Shown: positions 10,574 to 19,550, numbered from the stretch's first letter. The stretch: DNA of 61,771 nt from Thermomicrobiales bacterium (GCA_041390825.1 JAWKPF010000027.1:1-61771), one strand, 5' to 3'. Translations and numbers: made by a program. The notes: a model not told the origin generated them from the sequence alone.

Positions 10574-10936
10574 CTACTCCGGCGGGAGCGGACCATCCGC
10601 CGGCCATTCGATCGGTTCGGGTCCCGGATCGGACATATCGGGAAAGTCGCGCAACCGGCGAAGCACCCGCACGGACAAATCGTCGTTCACTTGCACCTGG
10701 CACGACAGCCGCATCGACGGTGTCCGATCTTCCACGCGCGATAGTCGCGCAATTTCCGGTTCGGTCATGGGTCCTGGGTCGCCAGACAGGATTTCGACCC
10801 GGCACGTCGTGCAGCGCGCGTTGCCGCCACAACGATGCAAGATATCGATTCCCGCATCCTCGATCGCCAGCACCAGCCGGCGGCCCGGCTCGGTGACGAT
10901 CGGTTCGGAGAAACCTTCCACGGTAACGACAGGCAC
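10574..10936 (-). CDS. 2Fe-2S ferredoxin
   Basis: A soluble electron carrier with a ferredoxin fold. Cluster ligands are seen in CGGNARCTTC (three Cys) and a later Cys in RLSCQ, the plant/adrenodoxin-type arrangement. GTG at 10936 is preferred because GGGAGGGAG lies 4 nt upstream and it places the family's beta strand (VPVVTVEG) at the N-terminus; an in-frame ATG at 10966 would add 10 residues. The product is 120 aa with an acidic, Pro-rich tail. No partner reductase is adjacent, so the electron acceptor is unknown. Confidence 0.9.
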   Translation of the reverse strand: MPVVTVEGFSEPIVTEPGRRLVLAIEDAGIDILHRCGGNARCTTCRVEILSGDPGPMTEPEIARLSRVEDRTPSMRLSCQVQVNDDLSVRVLRRLRDFPDMSDPGPEPIEWPADGPLPPE

Positions 10937-11019
10937 TGTGCTCCCTCCCAGTAGCTCGACTGCCAATAGGTGTCCGGAAGCCTACCAAACGTTCGATCGT
11001 GTCGGGGAAGACAGAATCG

Positions 11020-11025
11020 TATACT
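11020..11025 (+). promoter_or_regulatory. Candidate -10 box upstream of the 91-aa zinc-ribbon-like gene
   Basis: TATACT 52 nt before the ATG at 11078; no convincing -35. The same hexamer recurs before several genes in the window. Confidence 0.35.
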
Positions 11026-11077
11026 TTGGCCAGTGACAGGAAAGACGTGGGTTGCACTGCCAGGGAGAACGTCCAAC

Positions 11078-11353
11078 ATGGTTATGAAGTACGTCAACTG
11101 GGCGCTTCGCCGGCAGGCGCAAGAGTCTGACACGCCACGCTGCCCGGACCACAAGATCGAAATGCGATTGCGTGGGATCATCGGACAGCCGGCGCGCTTC
11201 CGCTGGCAAACCGAAGAGGACTACACCTACATCTATTTCTGTCCGGTGGACAAGTGCAATCAGACCGTCGAGGTCATCCGCCGCAAGGCGCAGGTTCCCG
11301 GAGGCACCGATATTCCTGCCCGCCCGGTCTACGCGCGGCCGAACGACCGGTAA
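11078..11353 (+). CDS. Small zinc-ribbon-like protein of unknown function
   Basis: A 91-aa basic protein that I cannot assign. It has one cysteine in RCPDHK near the N-terminus and a CPVDKC pair near residue 55, which together with the His could bind a zinc ion, plus an aromatic strand TYIYF just before the second pair. The ATG at 11078 is preceded by CAGGGAG at a suitable distance. It is monocistronic and convergent with the dCTP deaminase gene. Confidence 0.7.
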   Translation: MVMKYVNWALRRQAQESDTPRCPDHKIEMRLRGIIGQPARFRWQTEEDYTYIYFCPVDKCNQTVEVIRRKAQVPGGTDIPARPVYARPNDR

Positions 11354-11384
11354 CACGAATCAGCAACAAGAATCGAACGCTCGG

Positions 11385-11405
11385 ACCCCGGCATGGCGCC
11401 GGGGT
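11385..11405. terminator. Hairpin between convergent genes
   Basis: An 8-bp GC-rich stem (ACCCCGGC at 11385-11392, GCCGGGGT at 11398-11405) lies between the stop of the small zinc-ribbon-like gene and the stop of dcd. Neither side has a T-run, so it may protect 3' ends rather than terminate. Confidence 0.4.
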
Positions 11406-11416
11406 TCGCGCCATTC

Positions 11417-11932
11417 CTAACGATTTTCTCCCTGATAGATGCCCTGATACCCCACGTCGTCTGCGGTGGAGAGCTGGATGAACACCAGTTGCGCCACGCG
11501 CGCCCCACGTTGCACACGAAACCCGGCCGGATTGGACACCACGAGCAGTGACGTGGACCGTCCTGAATACCCGGCGTCCCAGACAGCAGTGTGGATCGCG
11601 ACCCCGCTCCGGGTGAGGCTCGAACGCGGGCGCCCGAGCGCCATCAGGTCTTTGGGCAGACTGACCGTTTCCGCATAGGTGATGTGATAAGGACCTGGCG
11701 ACAACACGAAAAACCCGTGCTCGTCGGGTTCGATCGGTTCGAGGTCGGGCAAGACTCGATCGGCGTTGTCGACTCCAATCGTACCGGCGCCTGCAAACCC
11801 GCGCACTTCCGCCAGCGTCAGATCGAAACCATTCGCCTGAACCTGGGAATCCAGATCAGCGAAATCGCTGAAGAGCGGCGAATCCGACTCGATTAGCGCG
11901 CGAATCTCCTTCGAGCTAAGAACCGCTCCCAA
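11417..11932 (-). CDS. dcd: dCTP deaminase (dUTPase superfamily)
   Basis: Deaminates dCTP to dUTP; bifunctional relatives also hydrolyse dUTP to dUMP. Trimeric dUTPase-fold motifs are visible: GRPRSSLTRSGV (phosphate-binding region), the substrate-side strand TAVWDAGYSG and the late ARVAQLVF strand. TTG at 11932 was chosen because GAGGGGG lies 8 nt upstream and it puts the family N-terminus (AVLSSKEIRALI) at residue 3; the in-frame ATG at 11992 lacks a ribosome-binding site and would add 20 residues. The 171-aa length fits the family. The sequence does not settle whether it is mono- or bifunctional. Confidence 0.88.
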   Translation of the reverse strand: MGAVLSSKEIRALIESDSPLFSDFADLDSQVQANGFDLTLAEVRGFAGAGTIGVDNADRVLPDLEPIEPDEHGFFVLSPGPYHITYAETVSLPKDLMALGRPRSSLTRSGVAIHTAVWDAGYSGRSTSLLVVSNPAGFRVQRGARVAQLVFIQLSTADDVGYQGIYQGENR

Positions 11933-12050
11933 TTCCTGTCCCCCTCTTGTCGATTGTCCGATATCCCGAACGATGATACTGTAGTGGTGCATAGTCAATA
12001 CTTGGCTACTCGGGTACTGGCCATGCGATACGCGAAGGAGCGTGCAGCAC

Positions 12051-13091
12051 GTGCAGACAATCCAGATTCAACCCAGGAGCGCAGTTTCCGCGCCATCAGG
12101 CTCACCCAGGGGCGCGTTCGACGCCTATGGACGCCAGATGACCTATCTGCGCATCTCGCTGACCGATCGATGCAACTTCCGCTGTGTCTATTGCATGCCG
12201 GCAACAGGCATGAAGTTCCAGCCACGGGAAGAGTTGCTGACGGATGAAGAGTTGTTGCGCCTCGTCGGTCTCTTCGCGCAATCCGGTTTCACCAAGCTCC
12301 GGCTTACCGGCGGCGAGCCGACGATTCGCCCACACGTCGAAGATCTCATCCGGGAGATGAAGGCGTTCCCCGGCATCGAGGAAATCTCGATGACGACGAA
12401 CGGTCTGCTCCTCCCGCGCATGGCGGCGGATCTTCGCGAGGCCGGACTCGACCGTATCAATGTCTCGATCGACACGCTCGATCCGGTGCGATTCAAGTTC
12501 ATGACGCGTGGCGGCAGACTCGATCTGGTGCTCGCTGGCATCGAAGAGGCAGAACGCGTCGGCATCGGACCCATCAAGCTCAACACGGTGGTCGTCCGCG
12601 GCCAGAACGAGCAAGAAGTCATCGATATGGCCGCGCTCAGCATCGACAAACCCTGGGAGGTGCGCTTCCTCGAGATCATGCCGATGGAAGGCGTCGGGAT
12701 GGTCTACGATGAGGGTCTGGTCACGACTGAAGAAACCAAAGCGCGGCTCGAATATCACTATGGAGCGCTGAGACCAGTCGATTCGAACCCATCTGACCCG
12801 GCACGGCTCTGGCAATTGCCCGGCGCTCGCGGCACGATTGGATTCATCTCTCCGGTATCGGAGCCGTTCTGCCAGTTCTGCAATCGTGTACGGTTGACCG
12901 CGGATGGCAAGCTGCGCCTCTGCCTCTTGCGGAACGATGAGATCGACTTCCGCGAGGAAATGCGCAATGGAGCCTCCGACGAAGCGTTGCTCCTTCGATT
13001 GCGCGCGGGTATCTGGCGCAAACCCTGGGGCCACGGTCTGGCAGAAGGGGATCTGAACATTGGTCGAGGAATGTCACAAATCGGCGGATAG
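12051..13091 (+). CDS. moaA: GTP 3',8-cyclase (molybdenum cofactor biosynthesis)
   Basis: Radical-SAM enzyme that, with MoaC, converts GTP to cyclic pyranopterin monophosphate, the first step of molybdenum cofactor synthesis. The N-terminal cluster motif CNFRCVYC is present, as are LTGGEPT (SAM binding), and the C-terminal second cluster cysteines in FCQFCNRVRLT and LRLCLL. The end lacks a clear terminal GG tail but has QIGG. GTG at 12051 is preferred since AAGGAG lies 10 nt upstream; the GTG at 12042 is only 1 nt from it. moaB (17354) and a molybdoenzyme (49090) are in the same window. Confidence 0.95.
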   Translation: MQTIQIQPRSAVSAPSGSPRGAFDAYGRQMTYLRISLTDRCNFRCVYCMPATGMKFQPREELLTDEELLRLVGLFAQSGFTKLRLTGGEPTIRPHVEDLIREMKAFPGIEEISMTTNGLLLPRMAADLREAGLDRINVSIDTLDPVRFKFMTRGGRLDLVLAGIEEAERVGIGPIKLNTVVVRGQNEQEVIDMAALSIDKPWEVRFLEIMPMEGVGMVYDEGLVTTEETKARLEYHYGALRPVDSNPSDPARLWQLPGARGTIGFISPVSEPFCQFCNRVRLTADGKLRLCLLRNDEIDFREEMRNGASDEALLLRLRAGIWRKPWGHGLAEGDLNIGRGMSQIGG

Positions 13092-13113
13092 CGACAGGGC
13101 GCCCTTGCGGCGC

Positions 13114-14061
13114 ATGATGATCCGCTTCGACCTTCCGCCCGGCGTGCTCGAATCTTTCCAGGCCGAGTTTCCTTCCATCGAATTCATTCAGGCGCCAGAC
13201 GCGTTTCACGCACCGACACCGCTTGGGGATGTCGACGCCGTCGTTACCTGGGCATTGTCTCCCGCAGAAATCGACGCCGCGCCCAATTTGCGCTGGGTGC
13301 AATGGATCGGCGCTGGTGTCGACCATGCCCCGCTCGATGCGCTTCAGGCGCGCGGGATCCTTCTCACGAACAACCGCGGCGTTCACGCCAACAACATCGC
13401 CGAGCATGTGATCGGCATGATGATCGCCATCGCGCGCAACTTCCCGCGCCTGGTGCACGCGCAGGACGAGCAGCACTGGTCGCTCGACGATGACCACTTC
13501 ACGGTGAGGGAGCTGTCGGGCTCGCGCGCGCTCATCCTTGGCGCGGGGAACATTGGTCGGGCGCTCACCACCAAAGCGCTCGGCATGGGGATCGAGGTCG
13601 AGGTTGTGGGGCGAAACCGCCGCGCAACGTTCATCGAAGGGGTGCGGTATCACACGATCGATGAGCTCGATGCCGCGCTACCGAATGCCGACCATGTGGT
13701 GATTGGCATACCGCTCACCCCCGAGACCCTGAATCTGTTCGACGCCCGACGTCTCGCTCTGATGAAACGTGGGGCAGTCATCTACAACGTCGGGCGCGGC
13801 CCGATTTTGAACACCGACGCGCTGATCGAGGCGCTCGAGTCCGGCCATCTCGGTGGCGCCGGAATCGACGTCTCCGATCCTGAACCGTTGCCCAAAGGAC
13901 ATCGCCTCTGGTCGGCCCCGAACGTCTTCATCACGGGTCACACATCCGGGCGGACTCCGTACTATTGGCAACGTGGAGGGCGAATCCTGCGCGCGAACAT
14001 CGCCCACTATCTTGCGGGAGAACCGCTCGAGAACCTCGTCGACTACGATCTCGGCTACTGA
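13114..14061 (+). CDS. D-isomer-specific 2-hydroxyacid dehydrogenase family protein
   Basis: An NAD(P)-dependent oxidoreductase of about 315 aa from the D-2-hydroxyacid dehydrogenase family. It has the Rossmann motif LGAGNIG near residue 145, the catalytic-region Arg/Asp elements (NVGRGPILNTDAL, GIDVSDPEPLP) and a late His in FITGHTSG. Substrate is unknown; glyoxylate, hydroxypyruvate or other 2-oxoacids are possible. The first ATG of an ATGATG pair at 13114 gives the family N-terminus; longer in-frame starts would run back into moaA. It sits 22 bp after moaA. Its stop overlaps the end of the convergent galactokinase-like gene by 7 bp. Confidence 0.88.
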   Translation: MMIRFDLPPGVLESFQAEFPSIEFIQAPDAFHAPTPLGDVDAVVTWALSPAEIDAAPNLRWVQWIGAGVDHAPLDALQARGILLTNNRGVHANNIAEHVIGMMIAIARNFPRLVHAQDEQHWSLDDDHFTVRELSGSRALILGAGNIGRALTTKALGMGIEVEVVGRNRRATFIEGVRYHTIDELDAALPNADHVVIGIPLTPETLNLFDARRLALMKRGAVIYNVGRGPILNTDALIEALESGHLGGAGIDVSDPEPLPKGHRLWSAPNVFITGHTSGRTPYYWQRGGRILRANIAHYLAGEPLENLVDYDLGY

Positions 14062-15265
14062 ACCAGGAGCGCGATCTCTTCCTGAGTGAGCAGCCTGGCG
14101 CCGGGCGCGAACGAAAGCGGCACGATCTCCGCATCCGCGCGCTCGTCCTGAAAGAACTCCTCGACCGCGCGACGTAACGCGTCCAGCGCATCACGCTGCA
14201 GGAGCGCAAGCGCGGAACCGCCCTCCCTCCGCCCATCATGCGCGCGCCCACAACCCCAGGGACCGATTTCATTACCGCCACCAGAGCCTCGACCTGCGGG
14301 TGGCTGATGGCATAGTCCCCGGCAGATGATGCTCCTGAGGCATTCATCAATTCACCAAAGGCTGTCCAGTCGCGGTTTCCCATGGCCGCCTCGCCGGCAT
14401 TCACGCGCTCGATCTCGGTCGCCACATGACGTGCGCGCGCGTCGAGCGGGGCTGGCAACGCACCGATCTCCAGCGCTTCGAGATCGGCCAGCGACACACT
14501 CGCCAGATTGCCGATCGGCCGGTTCCAATGCCTCTCCAGGAGCGCGACGGCCTCGGCGCATTCACGAACCCGCTCCGGATACGACGACGTTCCGAGTGTC
14601 CGCTCGACGCGAGACCCGACCACGACAAAGCAGTAGTCGCCCAGATCGGGAGCGATCGATGTCGTTCCCTCTGGCCCCTCATAGCGAATGACCTGCCCGA
14701 ACACCGACGCGGCTTGATCCATCGTGCCACACGGCACGCCCGTCCAGTTTTCGGCAGCCTGAGCGTCGTACACGAGCTCGGCGCCATCCGGAGGATCCTG
14801 GTTCAGCACCAGCGAAAGCGCCACACAGAACGCCGCTGAGGAACTCATTCCCGAGCCAATGGGGACCGACGTCGCAACCACGGCGCGTCCGGTACGAATG
14901 TCCCGGCCCTTCGCGTGCGAACGGGCAATTGCCCCCAGCACGAAATCGCTCGCAGTTGGTGAACCAGGACTCGCTGGCGTCAACGCCTGTTCGCTCGGAT
15001 CGATGGCCACCTGTCCCTCACCCGGAAAATCGGCGAAGAGAACGGCCAGCTCGTCGGCGTCATCGGAGAGAACGACCGTCGCGCGATCGACGGCAGCCGC
15101 AAGCACCGGGCCACCGTTGTAGTCGACATGGTTGCCAAGTATCTCGATCCGGCCAGGAGCAACGGCAACCCGGGTGGGCGACCAGTCTGGCCCCCAGGTT
15201 GCGCGGGCAGCGGCAAGCGCTCGCTCGGCCGTCACCTGAAGATCGGTTTCGTAGGACGACACCAT
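14055..15265 (-). pseudogene. Galactokinase-like GHMP kinase with a frameshift near the C-terminus
   Basis: GHMP-family sugar kinase, closest in motifs to galactokinase. Motif 1 reads GRIEILGNHVDYNGG, motif 2 (phosphate loop) PIGSGMSSSAAF, both intact. Motif 3 begins normally (GARMMGGG) but the frame is then lost near 14221-14229 at a GGAGGGAGGGCGG run. One base of extra length would restore GGSALALLQ and a normal C-terminus ending in LLTQEEIALLVQ at a TAG at 14057-14055. Without that correction the frame reads on to 13931 across the neighbouring gene. The gene is therefore either inactivated, or hit by an indel error. ATG at 15265 follows GAGAGAG. It lies 20 bp after a PIG-L deacetylase gene. 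Confidence 0.85.
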
Positions 15266-15285
15266 GATCTCTCTCGTTTGGCGGA

Positions 15286-15993
15286 TCACCGCCGCATCTG
15301 CACCACTTTGTACGCCTCAGCCAGCTCGAAATCCTGACCGGCGGCAACTTCGGCGTTTCGCTCACGCACCCGATTCGCCATTTCCACTCCGTCGCCCACC
15401 TGGGAACCATGTTCCTTGAGGGAAGCGATCTTGGTGTCGAACGTTTCTGTGATGTCCACGACCAGGTCGGGATGCTCGGCGTTGAAGAACCAGATTTCCG
15501 CCGTTTTGTGCGGCTCCAGTCCGTCAGCCAAATGCTCCGGGAAATAGTGAGGATCGCGGGCGGTTGGGTAGACCGCATCGATCGCAGCGAACCCGCACGC
15601 GCGATGGTCCGGATGCAACGCATACGGTCGATATGGATCGTGGCTCACGATGACGTCTGGCTTGAACGTTCTGATCTGCCGCACGATCTTCTCGCGGAGC
15701 GCAAGATCGGGAACCAGCTCGCCATCCGTGCACCGGAGATAGACGACCTCGGCCACCCCCAGAACATCGGCCGCATTGCGCTCTTCAACCTCACGGCCAG
15801 ATGCCAACTGATCGCCGGGAATGCTCGAATCTGGCGTGCCCTTGTCTCCCGACGTCACCTGGATGATGACGACCTTTTTCCCCTTGGCAGTCAGTCGGGC
15901 GATCGTTCCTGCCGATGAAAACTCCGCGTCATCGGGGTGAGCAACGACCCACATGTAGGTATCCCATTCGTCCCATCGTGGTGTGTCGGTCAT
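15286..15993 (-). CDS. PIG-L/LmbE family N-deacetylase
   Basis: A zinc-dependent deacetylase of 235 aa. The metal-binding signature AHPDDAE is near residue 19 and the distal HPDH near residue 128. Family members remove N-acetyl groups from N-acetylglucosamine conjugates (MshB in mycothiol, BshB in bacillithiol, PIG-L in GPI synthesis), or act on other amides. The exact substrate cannot be read here. It sits 31 bp downstream of hisS and 20 bp upstream of the galactokinase-like gene, all on the minus strand, so a sugar-related role is plausible. See the finding on a possible low-molecular-weight thiol pathway. Confidence 0.9.
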   Translation of the reverse strand: MTDTPRWDEWDTYMWVVAHPDDAEFSSAGTIARLTAKGKKVVIIQVTSGDKGTPDSSIPGDQLASGREVEERNAADVLGVAEVVYLRCTDGELVPDLALREKIVRQIRTFKPDVIVSHDPYRPYALHPDHRACGFAAIDAVYPTARDPHYFPEHLADGLEPHKTAEIWFFNAEHPDLVVDITETFDTKIASLKEHGSQVGDGVEMANRVRERNAEVAAGQDFELAEAYKVVQMRR

Positions 15994-16024
15994 CGTAGAA
16001 ACATCCGCTCCTCTATGAACCCTG

Positions 16025-17347
16025 TCAATCGATTGACAACGACGAGACGGTTTCGAACAGCCGTTCCCGTTCGATGTCGATCTGCTCGCCGGTGACGAGA
16101 TTCTTCACCGCCACGACGCCGCGTTCGGTCTCGTTCGGACCCAGAATGGCAGCCAGCCGGATTCCCCGCCGGCCAGCGTATTTCAACTGCTCTCCGAGGC
16201 TCTTGCCTTCCAGCAACGACAGGTCGGTCTTGATGCCAACCTGTCGCAATTCTGTTGCCAGCCTGGCGGCAACGCCGAGATTGCGGTCGATGACCGGAAC
16301 GAAGACCTGCGCGACTGCTGTAGGAATCGGCATCGTCCCGTGCTCGCGCACGACCTCGATGATGCGCTCCAACCCAAGCGATACGCCGGTTGCCGATACG
16401 TGCCTGCTACCGAAGGCGCCAATCAGCCCCTCGTAGCGGCCGCCACCGGCCACCGATCCGACCTTCGGCTCGGTGACCTTGGCCTCGAAGACTGGCCCCG
16501 TGTAGTAGTCGAGTCCGCGTGCCAGTGTGAGGTCGAAGACAGCCTTCGCTGGCGGCACACCCATTTGCTCGAGCAGTTGGAAGAGCTCGGTCATCTCGGC
16601 AAGCGCTCCCTGGGCAATTGCGTCGGATTCCATCCGGCTACTCAGCTCCGTCAGCACATCTCCGGTCGCGCCGGTGAGGGAAATGGTGTCCAACACGCGA
16701 TCTGCGGCCGCGCTCTCGATTCCCCCTTCGATCATCTCGGTCCGGACGCCATCGGCGCCGATCTTGTCCAGCTTGTCGACCGAACGGTAAACGGTCGCGG
16801 CCTGCATCTCGGGTACGCCCGATGCCACCGCAATCCGTTCCAGGATGCGCCGATGACTGATCTGCACGGTCGAGTTGTCGAGCCCGACGGCAGCCAACCC
16901 GTCGGTCAGCACAGAGATGATCTCCGCGTCGGCGGTCATCGAATCGACACCGGCAATATCGGCGTCACATTGCCAAAACTCACGGAATCGCCCGCGCTGC
17001 GGCCGGTCGGCCCGCCACACCGGCGCGACATGGTAGCGCTTGAATGGGAAGATGATCTCCGATTGGTGCATGGCGACCACCCGCGCCAGCGGGACTGTCA
17101 GGTCATAGCGCAACCCAACTCGCCGTCCGCCATGATCCTCGAAGGCGTACATCAGCTTTTCGTTCTCTCCGGCCTTGCCGGTGAGCACCTCGATGTATTC
17201 GATTGCCGGGGTGTCGAGCGGATCGAATCCATGCCGCTCGAAGACATCCTTGAATCGCCGGATGATCTCCTGGCGGAGAATCATCTGTTCAGGCAGGTAA
17301 TCCCGAAACCCCTTCAGAATCGATGGTTTTCGTGTGGCGTCGCTCAC
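16025..17347 (-). CDS. hisS: Histidyl-tRNA synthetase
   Basis: Class II aminoacyl-tRNA synthetase charging tRNA-His. The 440-aa protein has motif 2 (YHVAPVWRADRPQRGRFREF), the histidine-specific LARGLDYYTG and the motif 3 region (GGGRYEGL then GVSLGLERI), followed by a C-terminal anticodon-binding domain. The start is GTG at 17347. It follows moaB by only 6 bp, which is unusual company; the run continues into the PIG-L deacetylase gene. Confidence 0.98.
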   Translation of the reverse strand: MSDATRKPSILKGFRDYLPEQMILRQEIIRRFKDVFERHGFDPLDTPAIEYIEVLTGKAGENEKLMYAFEDHGGRRVGLRYDLTVPLARVVAMHQSEIIFPFKRYHVAPVWRADRPQRGRFREFWQCDADIAGVDSMTADAEIISVLTDGLAAVGLDNSTVQISHRRILERIAVASGVPEMQAATVYRSVDKLDKIGADGVRTEMIEGGIESAAADRVLDTISLTGATGDVLTELSSRMESDAIAQGALAEMTELFQLLEQMGVPPAKAVFDLTLARGLDYYTGPVFEAKVTEPKVGSVAGGGRYEGLIGAFGSRHVSATGVSLGLERIIEVVREHGTMPIPTAVAQVFVPVIDRNLGVAARLATELRQVGIKTDLSLLEGKSLGEQLKYAGRRGIRLAAILGPNETERGVVAVKNLVTGEQIDIERERLFETVSSLSID

Positions 17348-17353
17348 AATCCC

Positions 17354-17869
17354 TTACTTTCGAATCTCATAGACGACATGCGCGATTTCTGGAAGAATCA
17401 GGCGTTCCATGGCGAGCCGGATGCCGTTGCGTGATCCTGGCAACGAAAAGACCGCGGTCGATCCGATTGCGCCGGCAGTCGCGCGTGAGAGCATCGCCGC
17501 CGAACCGATTTCCTCGAAGCTCAACATGCGAAAGAGCTCGCCGAATCCATCGATCGTTCGATCGAGAATCGACGTCACCGCATCGTACGTTACATCTCTG
17601 CGCGCGATCCCGGTGCCACCGGTGGAAATCACCGCGTCGATCGCCGGGTCGGCCACCATGTCCAGCACCGCATTGACGATCCGCTCCCGATCGTCGACAA
17701 CGATCGCGCGAGCGCCGACGCGATGCCCAGCAGCTTCGATCATCTCGACCAACAGCGAGCCACCAGTATCGTCTGCCAGCGTCCGCGTGTCGCTAACGGT
17801 CAACACGCCAATGCTGAGCGACGATTCTGCGGCTGCACGATGTTGCTGAACAGATTCGCTCATTGCCAT
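17354..17869 (-). CDS. moaB: Molybdenum cofactor biosynthesis protein MoaB/MogA family
   Basis: MoaB/MogA proteins bind or adenylylate molybdopterin, preparing it for metal insertion. The 171-aa product has the N-terminal strand IGVLTVSDTR, the TGGTGIARRDVT loop and the downstream LPGSRNGIRLAM. Length fits the single-domain MoaB type. ATG at 17869 or an in-frame ATG two codons later are both possible. It is 30 bp after yraN and 6 bp before hisS in one minus-strand run. Confidence 0.92.
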   Translation of the reverse strand: MAMSESVQQHRAAAESSLSIGVLTVSDTRTLADDTGGSLLVEMIEAAGHRVGARAIVVDDRERIVNAVLDMVADPAIDAVISTGGTGIARRDVTYDAVTSILDRTIDGFGELFRMLSFEEIGSAAMLSRATAGAIGSTAVFSLPGSRNGIRLAMERLILPEIAHVVYEIRK

Positions 17870-17899
17870 TTCGGCATGATACGAGAGAACGATCCCGGC

Positions 17900-18289
17900 T
17901 CACCCAAACTGCGCGGCGTTTGCGATATGGGCAATGCGAACCACCCGTCCGTCGCGATCGAGCGTGATGGCGACCAAATCGATCCGCCAGATTGCATCGT
18001 CGATCTCGGGATGGTCCGCCAGGTACCACTCTGCAGCGACCGCCAACCGACGCGCTTTCTCTGTGGTGAGCGACTCCTCGGCTGCGCCACGCGCGGCGCC
18101 CACCCGAGTCTTGACCTCGACGAACACCAGCTCTTCCCCATCCCACATCACCGCATCGAGCTCGCCGAACTGACAGCGCCAATTGCGTTCGATCAGGCGG
18201 AGACCGCGTCGCTGCAGTTCCGCGATGGCGAGTTGCTCGCCATTGCGTCCGGTCGTGAGGTGCCTCGCCGTTAGCGGCCGTTCAGGCAT
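17900..18289 (-). CDS. YraN family endonuclease-like protein (UPF0102)
   Basis: A small (129 aa) protein of the restriction-endonuclease-like fold. It has the family N-terminus GRNGEQLAIAEL and the PD-(D/E)XK-like core ELDAVMWDGEELVFVEVKTR. The cellular role of the family is not established; in many bacteria it sits next to rnhB, as here. The ATG at 18289 was chosen because it matches the family start and overlaps the rnhB stop by 19 bp; longer in-frame starts lie inside rnhB. Confidence 0.9.
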   Translation of the reverse strand: MPERPLTARHLTTGRNGEQLAIAELQRRGLRLIERNWRCQFGELDAVMWDGEELVFVEVKTRVGAARGAAEESLTTEKARRLAVAAEWYLADHPEIDDAIWRIDLVAITLDRDGRVVRIAHIANAAQFG

Positions 18290-18912
18290 TCCTGCACCGG
18301 TCGAAAGGAACGGCGATGGAACGACGCAGGACCATGCCTTCGCAAGGCGCCCAAATGAGCAGGTGTTCCATACCCGACGTGCTGATCGAGTCCGTAGCGA
18401 CAATCGGTTTCGTGCAGCGCAATCATCAACCGATCCCGCGTCACCTTTGCCACGATCGACGCTGCGGCAATAGAGAGGCACTGCGCGTCACCGTCGATCA
18501 GTCCCACTTGCGGCATGCCGAGGTCGGTCGTGAATGCGTCGAGCAACAGCGCCTGGGGCTCGACACCCAATGCGAAAACCGCTCGCTCCATTACTAACCG
18601 GTTCGCCGCGGTCATCCCGACCGCATCGAGTTCTCTGCACTCCACCATGCCGATGCCAATGCTCGAGGCGCATGTCTCGATCACGCAGAGCGAGGCTTCT
18701 CGTGTATCGCGAGTCATGGTTTTCGAATCACGCACGCAGCGCTCGATGGCCTCCCGGTGCGAGCGGCGGTCGATGGTTGCCGGCTCGAAAATGACGGCGG
18801 CCGCCACCAACGGACCCGCCAGCGCTCCACGCCCGACCTCATCGACACCGGCGACCAAGTGGTAGCCCGTGCGCCAAAAGGCTCGCTCCCAGTGAAACCG
18901 GCTGACCGGCAC
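18271..18912 (-). CDS. rnhB: Ribonuclease HII
   Basis: Cleaves the RNA strand of RNA-DNA hybrids and removes misincorporated ribonucleotides. The 213-aa protein has the metal-site motif VDEVGRGALAGPL near residue 25 (Asp, Glu), a conserved DS in RDSK, a later Asp in LLDAF and ASIVAKVTRD. GTG at 18912 is favoured because CAGGAG lies 6 nt upstream; a TTG at 18930 would add 6 residues. It is separated from rplS by a hairpin terminator and overlaps yraN. Confidence 0.95.
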   Translation of the reverse strand: MPVSRFHWERAFWRTGYHLVAGVDEVGRGALAGPLVAAAVIFEPATIDRRSHREAIERCVRDSKTMTRDTREASLCVIETCASSIGIGMVECRELDAVGMTAANRLVMERAVFALGVEPQALLLDAFTTDLGMPQVGLIDGDAQCLSIAAASIVAKVTRDRLMIALHETDCRYGLDQHVGYGTPAHLGALRRHGPASFHRRSFRPVQECLNGR

Positions 18913-18930
18913 GGAAAACTCCTGGCACAA

Positions 18931-18960
18931 AGAAAACGGGCGTGGAACACTCCACGCCCG
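18931..18960 (-). terminator. Intrinsic terminator after rplS
   Basis: On the minus strand, CGGGCGTGGA-GTGT-TCCACGCCCG (18960-18937) is a 10-bp stem with a tetraloop followed by TTTTCTTT. It lies 27 bp after the L19 stop and before rnhB, so it may limit read-through into rnhB. Confidence 0.85.
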
Positions 18961-18986
18961 CGATTCTACGTTGTTTTGGAATGGGG

Positions 18987-19550
18987 TTAGGAGGCCGTCT
19001 CGTCCTCGGCAACGGTTTCGCCCGCGGCCTCGGCATCTTCTGCGGCCAACACCACCGGGTCGACCAGCTCGGCGCTCTCTTCCGACATCACCCCTTCATC
19101 CACCGCAGTGGCCACCAGATCGGTGTCGTCCATTGGCGTCTCTTCGACTGCCAGCGGCTCCTCGACCAGCGCGGCCGGTGGCGCAATCACCCGGTTGGGG
19201 CGTCGGCGCTCCTTGATGCGGGCGGCCTTGCCAGTCAGATCTCGCAGGTAATAGAGCTTGGCGCGCCGCACCTTGCCGCTGCGCATCACCTCGATCTTCT
19301 CGATGCGCGGCGAATTGATCAGGAACGTTCGCTCGACGCCGATGCCGTGCGAGGCGATGCGGCGCACGGTGAAGTTCTCGTTCACACCGCCGGAGCGGCG
19401 GCGGATGACCACGCCCTCGAAGACCTGGATTCGCTCGCGATTTCCTTCGACGACCTTCGCATGCACGCGGACGGTGTCGCCAGCGCCGAACTGCGGAAGA
19501 AATGCCTTCAGTTGCTCCTTCTCGAGCTCCTGAATGATCTGCGCGGTCAT
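18987..19550 (-). CDS. rplS: 50S ribosomal protein L19 with acidic C-terminal extension
   Basis: L19 sits at the 30S-50S interface. Residues 1 to about 115 are canonical, with VFEGVVIRRRSGG, FTVRRIASHGIGVERTF and the C-terminal AKLYYLRDLTGKAARIKERR. About 70 further residues follow, rich in Glu, Asp, Ala and Val, so the product is 187 aa rather than the usual 115-120. The tail has no recognisable domain. The ATG at 19550 matches the family start. Confidence 0.96.
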   Translation of the reverse strand: MTAQIIQELEKEQLKAFLPQFGAGDTVRVHAKVVEGNRERIQVFEGVVIRRRSGGVNENFTVRRIASHGIGVERTFLINSPRIEKIEVMRSGKVRRAKLYYLRDLTGKAARIKERRRPNRVIAPPAALVEEPLAVEETPMDDTDLVATAVDEGVMSEESAELVDPVVLAAEDAEAAGETVAEDETAS

